NCBI GenBank assembly: GCA_963854835.1
Contig: OY978527.1
Location: forward strand, 16,501,584-16,565,583
Reading direction: 5' to 3'
From: Megamerina dolium
Lineage: Eukaryota; Arthropoda; Insecta; Diptera; Megamerinidae
Length of the DNA: 64,000 nt
The notes under the pieces were generated by a model. It ran no database searches. It worked only from the letters and a program-made list of their open reading frames with translations, and was not told where the DNA came from. Shown here in pieces: positions 1 through 11,166 of this stretch (positions within the stretch are counted from its first letter, which is position 1; each line of letters begins with the position of its first letter). The translations under genes and the position numbers were made by a program.

Positions 1-787
1 TACTAATCCATACCTTAAATCTCGTTGTCCTAGGCTAAATGGTTTGTAAGCTATGGAGCTTACAATTTTAGTTTAATTCCCTCGACTTTGTAGGGGAGAC
101 CCATGAAGGAGTAGGCCTGGCACACTGATTTTCTGCCAGATTATTTCCGAATACGATATTAATTTAAGTGTCAATTATAGTTATTCTAGACACAAGATTG
201 CCGAAGTTACAGCTGTTTCAATTTAAAAGAAATACATACACTTTGTATGAGAGCTACGCTAAAAAGTAGGCGTGGCTCAACCACTTTTGGCGAGGTTATA
301 TAGTAGTATAATATAAGTCTATGTGCCAAATATTGTTGTCCCAAGTGGTATATTATGTGAGTTATAGCAAGTTAAAGATTTTGAAAATTTCGAGGTTAGT
401 CGCTTTGAATGCTTGGTGTGGGCGTGGTTATTGACCGATCATGCCCAATATCAATCCCCTCCGTACTCTTGGATCATAGGTTACTTCTGCCAAATTTCAT
501 CGAAATAGCTCAATATTTACTCAAGTTATCGTGCGAACCAGCCAGGTGACAGACAGACGGACGGACGGACGGACGGACGGACGGACGGACGGACGGACGG
601 ACGGACGGACGGACGGACGGACGGACGGACGGACGGACGGACGGACATCGTTAAATCGAAAATTTAATCGACGCTGATCACGAATATATATCTATGTCTA
701 TATCTCCGGAGATTCCTTCAAGTGGACACAAACATCTGACCGAAATGAATATACCATGCATATTGCATTATGCAGGGTATAAAAACT
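1..787 (+). repeat. Unclassified dispersed repeat, copy A (cut by window edge)
   Basis: This stretch matches 50261..50943 in the same orientation, including the shared phrases on tightly spaced landmarks such as CTAATCCATACCTTAAATCT and the end CATTATGCAGGGTATAAAAA. The left part of the element lies outside the window. It contains no long reading frame. The fuller copy at 49645..50943 starts with TTATACCCTGCA and ends with its inverse, which suggests a DNA element with short inverted termini, but its class is not clear to me. The two copies differ most in the GACG tract at 553..646. Confidence 0.7.
553..646. repeat. GACG tetranucleotide microsatellite
   Basis: About 22 nearly perfect GACG units lie inside repeat copy A, just after GCCAGGTGACAGACA. 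The sister copy near 50790 has only a short, imperfect version, so the tract has expanded within this copy. Confidence 0.95.
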
Positions 788-1271
788 AAAATGGGCATGC
801 AAAAGAGCCTGCTTTAGCAGTGCAATGTGAATTTTGGGTCACTGAATCCGATTCTGGTATCAGAATACTTAAATTTGGCCCAATTTTTCCCCTGACCTGA
901 AAAAACTTGATTAAGAAGGTTTTTATTGCATTTTAGTTACTGAAAAAAAGAAACAAAAACACATTTTGAATAGGTATTTAAAAAAACACCCACAAAAAAT
1001 GTCTTTGATTTTGAACGTTAGTTTTCAAAATTTATTTAAAAAAAAAATTATTAAAAAACGAAACTCGTCAAATTCAATCAGTGTTTCAAGTTGTTAACGA
1101 AAAAGAATCTAATCTAGAATATGCGGATACTTGTTTTTAGAATTAATTATACAGTAGACAACTTAAAAATAAAGACAATTTGTTGATTTTAAAAGTAGTC
1201 AATAAGAAAACCAACACATAATACAAAGCTAAGTCTTTTTCTCTATTTATTTCATTCTGATATCAAATTTA

Positions 1272-2535
1272 TTATTTAATATCTTCATCATCAGTTTCTG
1301 GTAATGTGTCTCTCACAGTTTTTGTGTGCTTTAGGTTCAAATACTCGTTGTGGAATTTTTTGCTTATAATATTCTTATTGCAAAGCGTTTTTAAATCGTT
1401 GTACTTCGCCGTTGAAATCGCTAATGGGCCGTCATACAAAGGAAGTGGTTCATTAGTTACTATGGAAGATTGACGTCTTGAACGTGAAATCGCCCTCAGG
1501 TCGATTGTTTTTGATTCAGAGTCCTCAAAGTAACCGTATTTAAGGATCATGAGAGGACTATTTTTTTCGAATTTAACGGAACGTAATGTTTGAAATGCAA
1601 ATTTTATTGAACGGGGAAATATTGCTTGTGAAAATGTTTTCCAGTCTTTAAAATCTGTTTTTTTCATCAAAATGCATTCGTAACCAGTTGGTTTAGTTCT
1701 CGCATTAGAGATCATATTGCACCATTCACTTGGAGCCCAGACAGTTCTATCAAGGATGAAGGATTCGGTAGTGCTGTGAATAGAATCCACGGGCTTCATA
1801 GTATGACCTGGCAATAAATACGTTATTTTTATCTTCTTGATGAAAACTGAAGTTTGAAAGAAAGATTTAATTGTGGAAAGCACTGCTTTATTTCGGTTTT
1901 GACTTATTGTGAGGAGGCCTTAATTTCTTTTTTCTGCCGGCAACAACACCATTTACGCTTTCCCTGACGGACCTTAGCATTTGTTGAGAAATGTTAAGTG
2001 TTTCAAGTAAGAATTGTTGACACACTTTAAAGTTTTCGAAGTTGTAACTAATGCTGTACTCATAGCTGAACTGCCTTTTCTTACTTTCCGATTTTTTTCT
2101 TAAAATATGTTTGCGTTTTATGCATGAACGCAACCAGTCTTTTTGTCTATTTTTGCTCCCCATACCCCAAAAATTTTCATTTATTAATTGCCGGTCATGT
2201 TCACTGAGTTTTGAACTGCAGCGATTTCCGCACTTCGTTTTCATACATGGATTTGGTTTTACTGCTGTATTACGCGTTTGCTTTTTTTTGCGCTCTCTTA
2301 GGATAAGGCTTGGACGCTTTGTAGCCCCTTTTTCCAACACATAACTCTTCTTCTAGCTCAGATTCGCTGCTACTATACGGAACAAGAGATATTTTTGTTG
2401 ATAACTTAAAAAAAGAATATTAAAAGAGACTATTAAAACAAAATTCCAATAATATTACACGTTTTTTATTGGACGCAGTACAAGCCATATTGCCTAAATA
2501 CTTAAGCACTATTACCTTTTGGTGACGAGATGCCA
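1272..2535 (-). pseudogene. Transposon-derived coding relic, family not identified
   Basis: Three coding pieces line up in order on the minus strand. Translation can start at 2535 (MASRHQKVIVLKYLGN), followed by a short AT-rich intron-like gap of about 75 bases with GT and AG ends, then an acidic stretch (SSSESELEEE). After a frameshift comes 2340..1888, with a CX3CX3C cysteine motif and an RQLINENFWGMG segment, then 1883..1272, containing LLPGHTMKPVDS. I recall similar N- and C-terminal pieces flanking the catalytic core of proteins dispersed in arthropod genomes, which would make this a copy missing its middle. I cannot name the superfamily. Frameshifts and the missing core indicate that it is dead. 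Confidence 0.5.
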
Positions 2536-2865
2536 TAATTCATAAAAATTTTCAATGAAATACCACGAGAATATTTGCATTTCAAACGCAACAAACAATT
2601 TTCACTGAAAAAATAATTTCAATGGCAGAACGCAGTCAAAAAATTTCACTGACAAAAATAACTTAAGTAACAGCGTGCGGTCAGAAAATTTGTAAACAAA
2701 ATGCAAATGTTACTTGAGTTATTTTTGTTTTGTCTTTATCTTCGTAACGGTGAATGTGGCAGTCATGAAATTGATATCAATAGATATGTTTGCTAATTTG
2801 GGGTCGATTTTCGTAAAAAACCGAAAATCGAAAATTTTGTTGTTTGAGTTATTTTGGCGGTTAGG

Positions 2866-2969
2866 GCTCGATATATCCATGTCTATATCTCCGGAGATTC
2901 CTTCAAGTGGACACAAACATCTGACCGAAATGAATATACCATGCATATTGCATTATGCAGGGTATAAAA
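2866..2969 (+). repeat. Right-terminal fragment of the unclassified repeat
   Basis: About 104 bases match the right ends of copies at 1..787 and 49645..50943, from TCTATATCTCCGGAGATTCC through GCATTATGCAGGGTATAAAA. The rest of the element is not recognisable here. A purine- and T-rich stretch of about 300 bases before it (2560..2860) holds no gene I can support. Confidence 0.75.
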
Positions 2970-3199
2970 AGAAAATTATTGTTGAAAATGCGATTTTATG
3001 ATTATTATAATCAAAATTTAAGAACATGGACATGATTTCACTGAAAGATTGAAGCTTGAGGTTATTTTATTTTCATACAAAAAGTTTCAAAGCGTACTTC
3101 GCTATTAGAAATAGGAGTGGTTTAATTTGCGTGAACACAATCTGAAAAAATGCATTCGAAAGCATACTATTTCATGGTAGATATGCGTAATTTTTGTTC

Positions 3200-3689
3200 G
3201 CATGCATCCATTCTTAAACTTAACCATTTATTGATGCGGAAAGATCCTACAAAGGTTACATCTTACAGACCCATCAGTCTCCTGTCTCTACTGTCAAAAG
3301 TATTCGAAAAACTACTACTCATGAAAACAACTGCATTTGGACATCAGTTTGGATTTAGAAAACAGCACGGCACTATAGAGCGAGTTCATCGCATTGTGAC
3401 TCTTATAAGGAAAACGTTTGAAGAAAAGAAGTATTGCTCAAACTTTTACTACCACCAAATGTTTCGTCCGTTGCTCAGGAGCCATCTAACGAAAAGGAAA
3501 TTTCTCGTAAATCACAAAGATTATATAACAAACTCATCGTATATTTACGCTGGCGCTCAACAACGCAGTGTATTGGGACCTCTACTGTACTTACTGTACA
3601 CAGCATATATAACCCACTAACTCCCGTACATTTACATCAACTTTTGCCGACGACTCGGCCGCCATACTGTGTTCTCACTCTAACCCCAT
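3200..3689 (+). mobile_element. Jockey-clade LINE, reverse transcriptase part 1
   Basis: Reading on the plus strand gives YRPISLLSLLSKVFEKLL, HQFGFRKQHGTIE, a GPLLYLLYTA segment and FADDSA at 3643..3660, all motifs of the jockey-type reverse transcriptase palm and fingers. At least one frameshift separates the GPLLY segment from FADD, and part of the central domain is missing, so the copy is dead. The frame running through FADD continues exactly at 4789 once the inserted LINE at 3690..4775 and one copy of its target duplication are ignored. Confidence 0.85.
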
Positions 3690-4775
3690 GGTTAGGTTAG
3701 ACTATGAGGCCGCCCCCAAAAGGGGGGGGGGGCGCACTTAGGCCAAATAATTGGCCCATTGTGTCACCATGCATCACTGATGCTTACTATCCTATCTCCT
3801 TTGTTAAGCGGAACCATTGAGATTTCCTAATGAATAGAGCAATGTCCCTGACATCTATGGGTGCAAGCTCAGTGGTATCTGTAAGAAAGGCACTACCCAG
3901 AAGAGTGTGCCTTCTGCATGCCAAGGCGGGGCATCTACAGGGGAAGTGGTGAACACTTTCCTCCTCCTGCGACAAAAATCGTTGGCCGGTAAACCAAGCC
4001 TTTCAGGATGCCTACCCACAAGCTAGTGGCCCGTGAGTACGGCGACTACATTACTGATGGTTTTCCTGCTCATTGACAACAGTGAACGAGTTCGTTTATT
4101 GTCAGGCGTTGGACATATTTTCCTAGTGATAGCACAAGAGCTCTCAACCCGCCATCTTCTGTTGGCTATGGTGAGATAATGTTGTGTGATAAGAAGCTTG
4201 CATGTTGCAAGCGGAATTCCGGCTTGATGAGATGGATAGATCTCTGGCAACTTAGTGCTGCCCGATCTCGCCAATTCATCTGTCTCACAGTTCCCTGGAA
4301 TGTCCCTATGCTCTGGTATCCATACAAAGTGTACATTGTAGTGCTCCGCTAGCTCGTTAAGAGCTGAGCGGCATTTAAGGGCAAGTGCCGATTTGGCGAA
4401 TCTCTCCTGCGAGAGATTTAATGGCGGCTTCACTGTCGGTGTAGATAAAAACATCTTTGGAAGATATTATATTACAGCGAAGCCACGTTGCCGCCTCCTT
4501 TATAGCCATTATCTTAGCTTGAAAAACTAGAAAAGACTCCACCTCCTACCCTACCCTACAATTTGGAGCCATCTATGTACAATTGTACCAATTGAACTCC
4601 AGTTTCGTTGACAATACCCCCATTTCATTCCATTCTTCCCTTGAGGGTATATGGGTTGAGAATCTATTGTCAAAGCATGGTATGGGGATGGTATAGTCGA
4701 TGGCATTCGGAATTGTAGTGCACTTCCCCAGGATCGTTGAATGCTCGTATCCTGGTTGAGACCAGCGTGAAGCTA
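3690..4775 (-). mobile_element. 5'-truncated LINE with RNase H domain, inserted in jockey
   Basis: The insertion is bounded by a perfect 13-bp duplication ACTCTAACCCCAT at 3677..3689 and 4776..4788. On the minus strand it encodes the end of a LINE ORF2: an RNase H domain with IDGSK, FVWIPEHRDIPGN and DELARSGS, then a C-terminal region with EEEESVHHFPCRCPAL resembling the terminal cysteine/histidine knuckle. The 3' tail ends in TAACCTAACC. RNase H places it in the I/LOA group rather than jockey. Several stops and frameshifts are present. Confidence 0.85.
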
Positions 4776-4788
4776 ACTCTAACCCCAT

Positions 4789-5156
4789 AGAAGCTACAAA
4801 ACTCCTACAAACTCATCTCGATTCTCTCGAAACGTGGCTGTCTAAATGGCGTATACTGATAAACGAATCCAAGTGCGTACATGTAACCTTTACACTAAGG
4901 TTCGAAACATGTCTGTCGTCCACTGAAAACTAATAACCAAAATGTGCCTCAATGCTGTTCCACAAAATACTTGGTTATTCATCTCGATAGAAGCTTCACA
5001 TGATGCAAGCACATAGACGCCAAGAAAACTCAAATTAAGCTCAAGCTAAATAATTTATGGTGGCTTTTAAATAAAAACTCCAAGCTCCGAATCTTGAATA
5101 CAAAGTTCTCCTCTACAAAGCAATATTGAAACCAATCTGGACATATGGTATCCAGT
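4789..5156 (+). mobile_element. Jockey-clade LINE, reverse transcriptase part 2
   Basis: This is the continuation of the 3200..3689 fragment. It reads LETWLSKWRILINESKC, then with frame breaks KYLGIHLDR-like and KPIWTYGIQL, the typical thumb and downstream region of jockey ORF2. It stops abruptly at a TA dinucleotide (5157..5158) where a mariner begins, within the GIQL codons. Confidence 0.8.
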
Positions 5157-6160
5157 TAGAAAGATAGGATTTCATAATAAATAAACTTTTCAGGCAGTTT
5201 TGTGATTACTTGACTCAATATTGTTTGATCACGCGTCAAAGATGGACAACAGTAAAGCGAAAATACGCTATATTTTACAGTTTTTCTTCGGTAAAGGCGA
5301 AAACGCAAGCCAGATGGCTGAAAATGTGAATAGTGTTTATGGTCCTGATACTGTAATAGCCAAACACGTGCAATTTTGGTTTCGTCGATTCCGTTCCGGT
5401 AATTATGATGTCAAATTGTTGAAAATATCAATAAAATAATGGAAATCGTCGAGTCTGACCGTCATGTAAGCACAGTTTCTATTGCCCAGGAGCTAAACAT
5501 TGCATAAAAAATCATTTGGAAGCATTTAAATAAGGCTGGATACAGAAAGAAGCTCGATGTATGGGTGCCACACGAGTTAACGCAAAAAAAAAACCACATG
5601 GACCGAATTTCCATTTGCAAATCGCTGCTGAATTGCAACAAAATTGATCCATTACTGAAGCGGATGATTACTGATGATGCAAAGTGGGTCACTTACGACA
5701 ACGTCAAGTGAAAATGGTCGTGGTCGAATCGCGGTGAGCCGGCGCAAACGGTGGCCAAACAAGGATTGACGGTCCGGAAGGTTTTGCTATGTGTTTGGTG
5801 GGATTGGCAGGGAATCATCTACTATGAGCTACTCCCCTACGGTTAAAATCTTAATTCGGACCTGTACTGTCAACAATGAAGGAAGCTGTACGCTTCTGGG
5901 CGATAGTGAATCAATAGTGACATCAATAGTGACTCGCCAGAAGCTCCGGGAGTTTGGTTGGGAGGTTCTTATGCATCCACCTTACAGTCCGGACCTGGCA
6001 CCAAGTGATTACTACCTGTTCCTGTCTATGGCGAATGATTTTGCTGGTGAAAAATTCGCCTCAAGAGAAGCTTGTGAAAACCGACTGTCCCAGTTTTTTG
6101 CCAATAGGGACGAGGGTTTCTATGAGAGTGGCAGTGCATAAGGTTAGAAAAATTAATTAC
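5157..6160 (+). mobile_element. Mariner transposon relic (DD34D), inserted in jockey
   Basis: The element begins at a TA inside the jockey reading frame with GAAAGATAGGATTTC, a start shared with the copy at 24796. Coding pieces run from 5221 to 6141: HVQFWFRRFRSGN in the helix-turn-helix region, WVTYDNVK near the first catalytic residue, and HPPYSPDLAPSDY with the last catalytic Asp. The reading frame is broken by stops and indels, the middle catalytic block is rearranged, and the C-terminus after GFYESG is missing, so no matching right inverted terminus is seen. Confidence 0.85.
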
Positions 6161-6185
6161 TTTCCTATATTTAAAGCAATTATTA

Positions 6186-6256
6186 TAAGAGTATATTGAT
6201 GTTGCGCTTCCATTTATAAGATTTAGAAAGGGAAGCGCAAAATCAATATACTCTTA
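6186..6256. repeat. Hairpin: 26-bp inverted repeat, 19-nt loop
   Basis: Arms 6186..6211 and 6231..6256 pair with one mismatch (starting TAAGAGTATATTGAT and closing with GCGCTTCC/GGAAGCGC). It lies just after the mariner relic. No coding or known regulatory role is evident. Confidence 0.8.
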
Positions 6257-7400
6257 ACCTCATGGGCATATGGTATATAGTAAATATGTATACACATTTC
6301 GAAGTATTTTAATTCCTATAAAGAAAATCGAATCATAAAGACTTTGACAAGAGGAATTGCACTAAATATTATGATTACTCACTTATTTGGCGAACGCCTG
6401 GCTTAGAGCATTATATAAATAATACACCAAATTATGTAGGAACAATAAAAATTACAACAAAAATCACAACATGAACGAGAACAAAAGCTTACGCATAAAA
6501 ATTAACCTAAATTATAAGCGATTGATATGAGGCATACGACAAGTGTTTACATGAGTATGTGGAGCACACATAAAACATATGTACATTATGTGCATATGAG
6601 AAGGTCTTAATAACCATAATAAAGCCTTTCTTATCACTCATATACGCATAGAAATGAATGAAATTGCCCACAAATGCCATCAAAGCCACTAACCTACATG
6701 ACGAGTATGTGTGGGATATGAAATATAACTCATACGACATGTATGTTATGCCATGTGACAAAGGGAGAGGGACACCCAACAATATTTATAATTTTTTTTT
6801 CTTTTTAGCAAAGCTTTTATAAATACGAATATGAAGTAATGGAATAATAATAAAAAAATAGAAACTGAAAAAAAAAATAGAAAAGAATCGTGTAAAACGA
6901 AAGCCGGTAGTAAATGAAAGAGAGAGAGAGAGATAGAGCACATATCCGTGCGAGAGAGAGAGAGAGAGAGCGAGACAATTGTTATGACCAAAAAAATATG
7001 CACATATTAACAGGATATGAGAAAAATCTGCTAGCTACTTTATGATAAATATGACGATGATGACGATGACGACGATGATTTTTGTGGTGGTGGCATCGCT
7101 CAGTGAAAATCTTTGCTATGGAACGTGTGTATGAAATTGAACCTTTCGAAAAGTTCATAAAGTACACATATGGTGAATCGCTGCATTTGTATACAAAATA
7201 TTTGAGGTCTATGATTTTCGCCTGAGATAGACAAAGTCAAAGTAGAAGGAGGGTTAAATTTTTAAACGGCTTGACTCACGAAAATCATAAAATTTCTATC
7301 CAAGGAGTTATGGAGAATTTCTTGGTTTGGATACGCCGCCAACTGTTTAGTTTAATCCAAAAACCATCAATTTAAACTATCAAGCTAAATCCATCAATTT
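6257..7400. other. Non-coding AT-rich stretch
   Basis: No gene is supported here. Several GA-rich tracts occur around 6917..6975 and a GATGAC-type trinucleotide patch at 7050..7075. Short open frames in this stretch show no family motif. Confidence 0.5.
6917..6975. repeat. Interrupted GA microsatellite
   Basis: Two runs of GAGAGA, 6917..6935 and 6951..6975, are separated by about 15 bases. Such tracts can bind GAGA factor in flies, but no promoter is recognised here. Confidence 0.8.
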
Positions 7401-7439
7401 TGTAGAGGATCCCCCTTAAGGGACGGAGATAGCAGATAA

Positions 7440-7910
7440 GTGTCTTTGAAGGAAATGTTGACAAGAATAAATTAATGCTTTAAACGAAATTCCTATTCAG
7501 TTACATGCTTATTTTTCGATTTTCAGATGTTTTTCGCTCATTTTGTATGGGAGTCCCTTTAAGAAGTGGAGATGATAGGTCGTACGTATGTTCAGCGGAA
7601 ATGTTGACGGGGAAAAATTAATTGATTAAGTAACAACTTGCCATGAAAAAGCTTCTAAAAAGAACTCTGTGACAAAACTCCGAAAAAGTGATGTCGCAAG
7701 GGTTCTGCCGTTCGGAACCGGCTAAAATAAATAGGTCCCTTCTAATACTGTCCAAAAATTCACACGCATAACAGTAATGGAAGAAAAGTTCGGCCAATGA
7801 GCCCTACGAGGCTTTAAGTGCCACATATTTATTTTTTTTTTTTATAATAGGAGGAGAAGTATGTTTGGAGGAAACATTGATGAGGAGAAATTAATCTGAG
7901 TCGGTCATAT
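7440..7910. repeat. Diverged tandem units interrupted by a SINE
   Basis: Three related landmarks recur: GGAAATGTTGACAAGAATAA near 7455, GGAAATGTTGACGGGGAAAA near 7598 and GGAAACATTGATGAGGAGAA near 7870. The spacing of the first two is about 143 bases; the third is displaced by the SINE at 7628. A similar GTATGGGAGTCCCTTT phrase links this family to 11166..11760 and 57960..58010. Confidence 0.5.
7628..7842 (+). mobile_element. tRNA-derived SINE, 5'-truncated copy
   Basis: It carries the body and tail of the SINE family described at 10782, 30161 and 58112: AACTCTGTGACAAAACTCC, CGGAACCGGCTAAAATAA, the phrase GGCTTTAAGTGCCACATATT and a terminal T-rich tail. The tRNA-like head is absent. Confidence 0.85.
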
Positions 7911-8157
7911 ATTTCACTGCTCTAGAGACGGTTCCTGGGCGAATCGGTAAATACCATCTTATCTGCCCTGAAATCGCCCCTAGAGGGGTGATTTCCTACC
8001 CCTCGGATGATTTTCCAAAACCGTTAAATTTTTTACATATGAAAACTGCTTTTAATGGCTGATGAAATGCAGATCTACGTTGTTCTAGCTAGTATGTTTT
8101 ATCGTCTTGATAAAAAGTTTCCTAATATTGTCACGATTAATATCGAAGAGATGTTTC

Positions 8158-8262
8158 TTTAGAACGGCAAGCAATTTGCCAGTTCTGCCATTCGAAACCG
8201 GCTAAAATAAGCAGGAAACCCTTCTAATACTGTCCAAAATTTAACAGTTAACACAACAGAGA
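8158..8262 (+). mobile_element. tRNA-derived SINE, internal fragment
   Basis: CGAAACCGGCTAAAATAAGC and CTTCTAATACTGTCCAAAAT identify the SINE body. Both the tRNA head and the GGCTTTAAGTGCC tail are missing. Confidence 0.75.
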
Positions 8263-9800
8263 AGAGCAAACAAAATGTTTTCGATTCCCATCTTTTGAGC
8301 ATCGGTTTATATGAAGAATCCCCACCGTACGTTGTTGCTGAGGTTGGAAGGATATAATGTGAAAAGCATATGCAATTTATTTGGGAGAAATAAAAACAAA
8401 CAAAATCCAATAAATTTATATTTGAATAACTATTATACATAGTGTACACATCCATTGTGTATTCACATAATAAACGCATAGTCAAAGATAGTAAATTTTC
8501 GCTATGACACAACCTTAAATAAAAGTTGCGAGTAAGATACAAATACAAGCAGATGCTTACGCATGTATAGGGTATACATACAATAGAGTACGTTGTAGGT
8601 ATCATCGATTCATACACGTGATGCATATGAATTTGTATTGAATTGTTGAATTCTGTAGCTAACAGGAGCACAGCAACAACAATAGAGATGAACAGTTATA
8701 ATGACAGCAGGCAAAATAAGGCCAGTCTAACTTCCCTCGTATTTTTTTTCCTTCATGTATTTGTGTCATGATTTTTTCTTCATTTTCTACAAATTTTTGT
8801 TCGCGCCATAACATGCGTAAATACTCGTACGTACATATACAGTTTTATTTGTATAAGTTATATACCAATAGACAGGGTGTTACAATTCATACAATGGATT
8901 GTGAATAGCAACTATTAAGCAGTACACTTACCTACTCATTCCTTTGGTCAATGATGCATTGTTGATGTAGACGAACCACTTCTTAACCCTTTCCGGACCA
9001 CTAGGAGGTACATATGTAGAATATCTATTACTAAGACCGTTTTTCTTCTTGCATCAAATACTCAACGTTTCGGCTGGCACAACTAATTGGAATTGGGCCC
9101 ACCTGAAAATAAGAAATAGTTCGTACAGAAGGTAATAACACCGTTATTGCATTTTGTGCTGAGCGTTCAATTCGCAAAATTCGCAATATAAAAAAAAAGC
9201 TCGCCCTCGCAATCAAGAAGTGCTCAGGGAATGAAGTTGACAGCGTGAGATTTTTTGCGAAAATAGGAAATCGTCTCTTTATCGTCGATAACCAGAAATC
9301 GTTTCGCTAATTTTGTTGTCGAAACAAGAGGCCATCTCGGTGCATTATTGAGAAGCTGCTGGAAATATTAATTCATAAATAGTGCTCTGCATCGGCACCA
9401 AACTAAAACCCAGCACCGAGTCGATCTCGTTTGGAAGAGGTCAAAATATGTTGATTTTGGGTTATGTTTGGACTGTATTTTTTACAAGATCCAATTCGTC
9501 CAAGAATAGAATGACCATCAGTTACACCATACTTTATCTAAATGGGCCCGCGAAACCAACCAACCAACCAACAAACCCGAAGAGAGTTGATCTCGCCTGG
9601 AAGAGAACCTGAAAAGTTGATTCGGCACTGTTCACAATGGATCGAAAACCGCAATACGTCAATTCAGAATTGTGCGTTGCATTTAAACTTCTATATTTAA
9701 ATTAAAAAAAAAAAAAAACAATTTTATAGAAAGATCTTGGATTATATTTTTACAAGATTTTATTTTCAATCGCCTTTTTTCTGAATTTTTCAAAAACCCA
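8263..9800. other. Non-coding region, nothing recognisable
   Basis: No gene or known element is supported. A short CAAC-type simple repeat occurs near 9555..9575 and an A-tract near 9703..9718. Confidence 0.45.
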
Positions 9801-9838
9801 GAAATATTTGTTCTTGTATTGGTATAAGCTGCAAAAAC

Positions 9839-10487
9839 TTATACCAAAAGTTCTTTTACTAAAGGGTTTTCCATTAGGGACATAACAATTTCGCTTTGGA
9901 TGTTGTCTTTGAGCTCGTCTAAAGTTGCTGGCTTGTTGGCATAGACCAGTGACTTGATAAAGCCCCATAAAAGGAAATCCAATGGTGTTAGATCGCATGA
10001 ACGAGGCGGCCATTCGACCGGACCATTTCTCGAGATAACACGTTCACCGAATTTGCCTTGCAATAAATCGATTGTGACGTGTGCTGTGTGGCTAGTGGCA
10101 CCGTCTTGTTGAAACCACATATCGCTGATGTCAAGTTCATCTAATTCTGGCCACAAATAATCTTCCAACATAGCACGATAGCACTCTCCATTGACGGTAG
10201 CATGACGGTCGTTTTCATTCACAGAAAAATACGTCCCAATCACACCTCCGGCATGAAAGCCGCTCCAAACAGTAACTTTTTGCGGGGGCAACGGTGTCTC
10301 AAGAAGCACTTGTGGGTTTTTTGCTGACCAATAACGCATATTTTGCTTATTGACAAAGCCATTGAGCCAGAAATGAGCTTCATAGCTGAAGATGATTTTT
10401 CGCTCTTAAAGTTGCGACCACCAAATCAGAATTTCGATAGTAATTATTAATCATTTCCAAACGTTGCTAGTTCGTGAAATTTACCAT
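9839..10487 (-). mobile_element. Mariner-like DD41D (rosa-type) transposase relic
   Basis: The minus strand starts at 10487 with MVNFTN, then a stop, then QRLEMINNYYRNSD; a large internal deletion joins this N-terminus to the catalytic domain. The first catalytic block reads FSYEAHFW, where the family has Asp before Glu, so the Asp has become Tyr. The second is WFQQDGATSHTA and the third PRSCDLTPLDFLLW, with 41 residues between the two Asp, the DD41D spacing of the rosa group first described from Ceratitis rosa. The deletion, stop, frameshift and lost catalytic Asp mean that it cannot be active. Confidence 0.85.
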
Positions 10488-10567
10488 GATGAAAATGTTG
10501 ACTTTAACTAACGTTTTGACATTGACAGTTGATTAAAAAAGTTTAAGGGTGCGTTCATATAAAGATA

Positions 10568-10600
10568 CGAAATTGTTATGTCCCTAATGGAAAACCCTCT
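10568..10600 (+). repeat. Inverted copy of the rosa transposase 3' end
   Basis: About 31 bases around GTTATGTCCCTAATGGAAAA repeat, in opposite orientation, the segment of the adjacent DD41D element near 9862..9892 that encodes VMSLMENPL. It may mark a local inversion or a partial second copy. Confidence 0.7.
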
Positions 10601-10781
10601 ACATTTACATCTAATATTTAGTATTAATTTTTTCATGAACATACCCAATACGCAACTTAACGACTTCGATGGGTTTCCCTGCAAATTAACTGAAAAACAT
10701 TTGGAAATCTACAAATATCCTCATAATTTTCCCCTGAAAACACACCAAGAGTATTTTTGTAATATACTTACTACCTAGTGA

Positions 10782-11166
10782 GTGCCGTAGCTTAGTGGTT
10801 TGTGCGTTGGCCTTCTGATCTGTAGGTCGTGGGTTCAATTCCTGACTGAAGCTTGACAAAATTTAATATCGAAAAGATTTTTTTTTCGAACGGTACTCAA
10901 CTGCCGGCAAGAATTGGAAATTTTTCCGACAATAACAATTTGCCAAAAAAGCTTCTTAAAAGAGCTCTGTGACAAAACTAACTTAAAGTGATGTCACAAG
11001 GGTTCTGCTGTTCGAAACCGGCTAATATAAGTAGGTCCCTTCTAATGCTGTCCAAATTTAACACGCACAACAGTATTGGAAGAGAGGCTCGGTGGTATCA
11101 CAATGGGCATTTCTGGCCTAAGTGTGTCCTCTTAGAAAGAGGGCAGCCACATAACCTAACCTAACC
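10782..11166 (+). mobile_element. tRNA-derived SINE with a LINE-like 3' tail
   Basis: The head contains a pol III A box (TAGCTTAGTGG) and B box (GGTTCAATTCC) in a tRNA-like arrangement, followed by the family body (CGAAAAGATTTTTTTTTCGA, CGAAACCGGCTAATATAAGT). Instead of the usual GGCTTTAAGTGCCACATATT tail, the copy changes after about 11095 into TCACAATGGGC, GGCCTAAGTGTG and a TAACCTAACCTAACC end. That end matches the 3' end of the RNase H LINE at 3690..4775. This is either a SINE subfamily with another tail or a chimeric insertion. Confidence 0.85.

Noticed and set aside
10578..10778. Open frame beginning MSLMENPL
   Set aside because: The start is only the inverted piece of the adjacent DD41D transposase; the rest has no family features.
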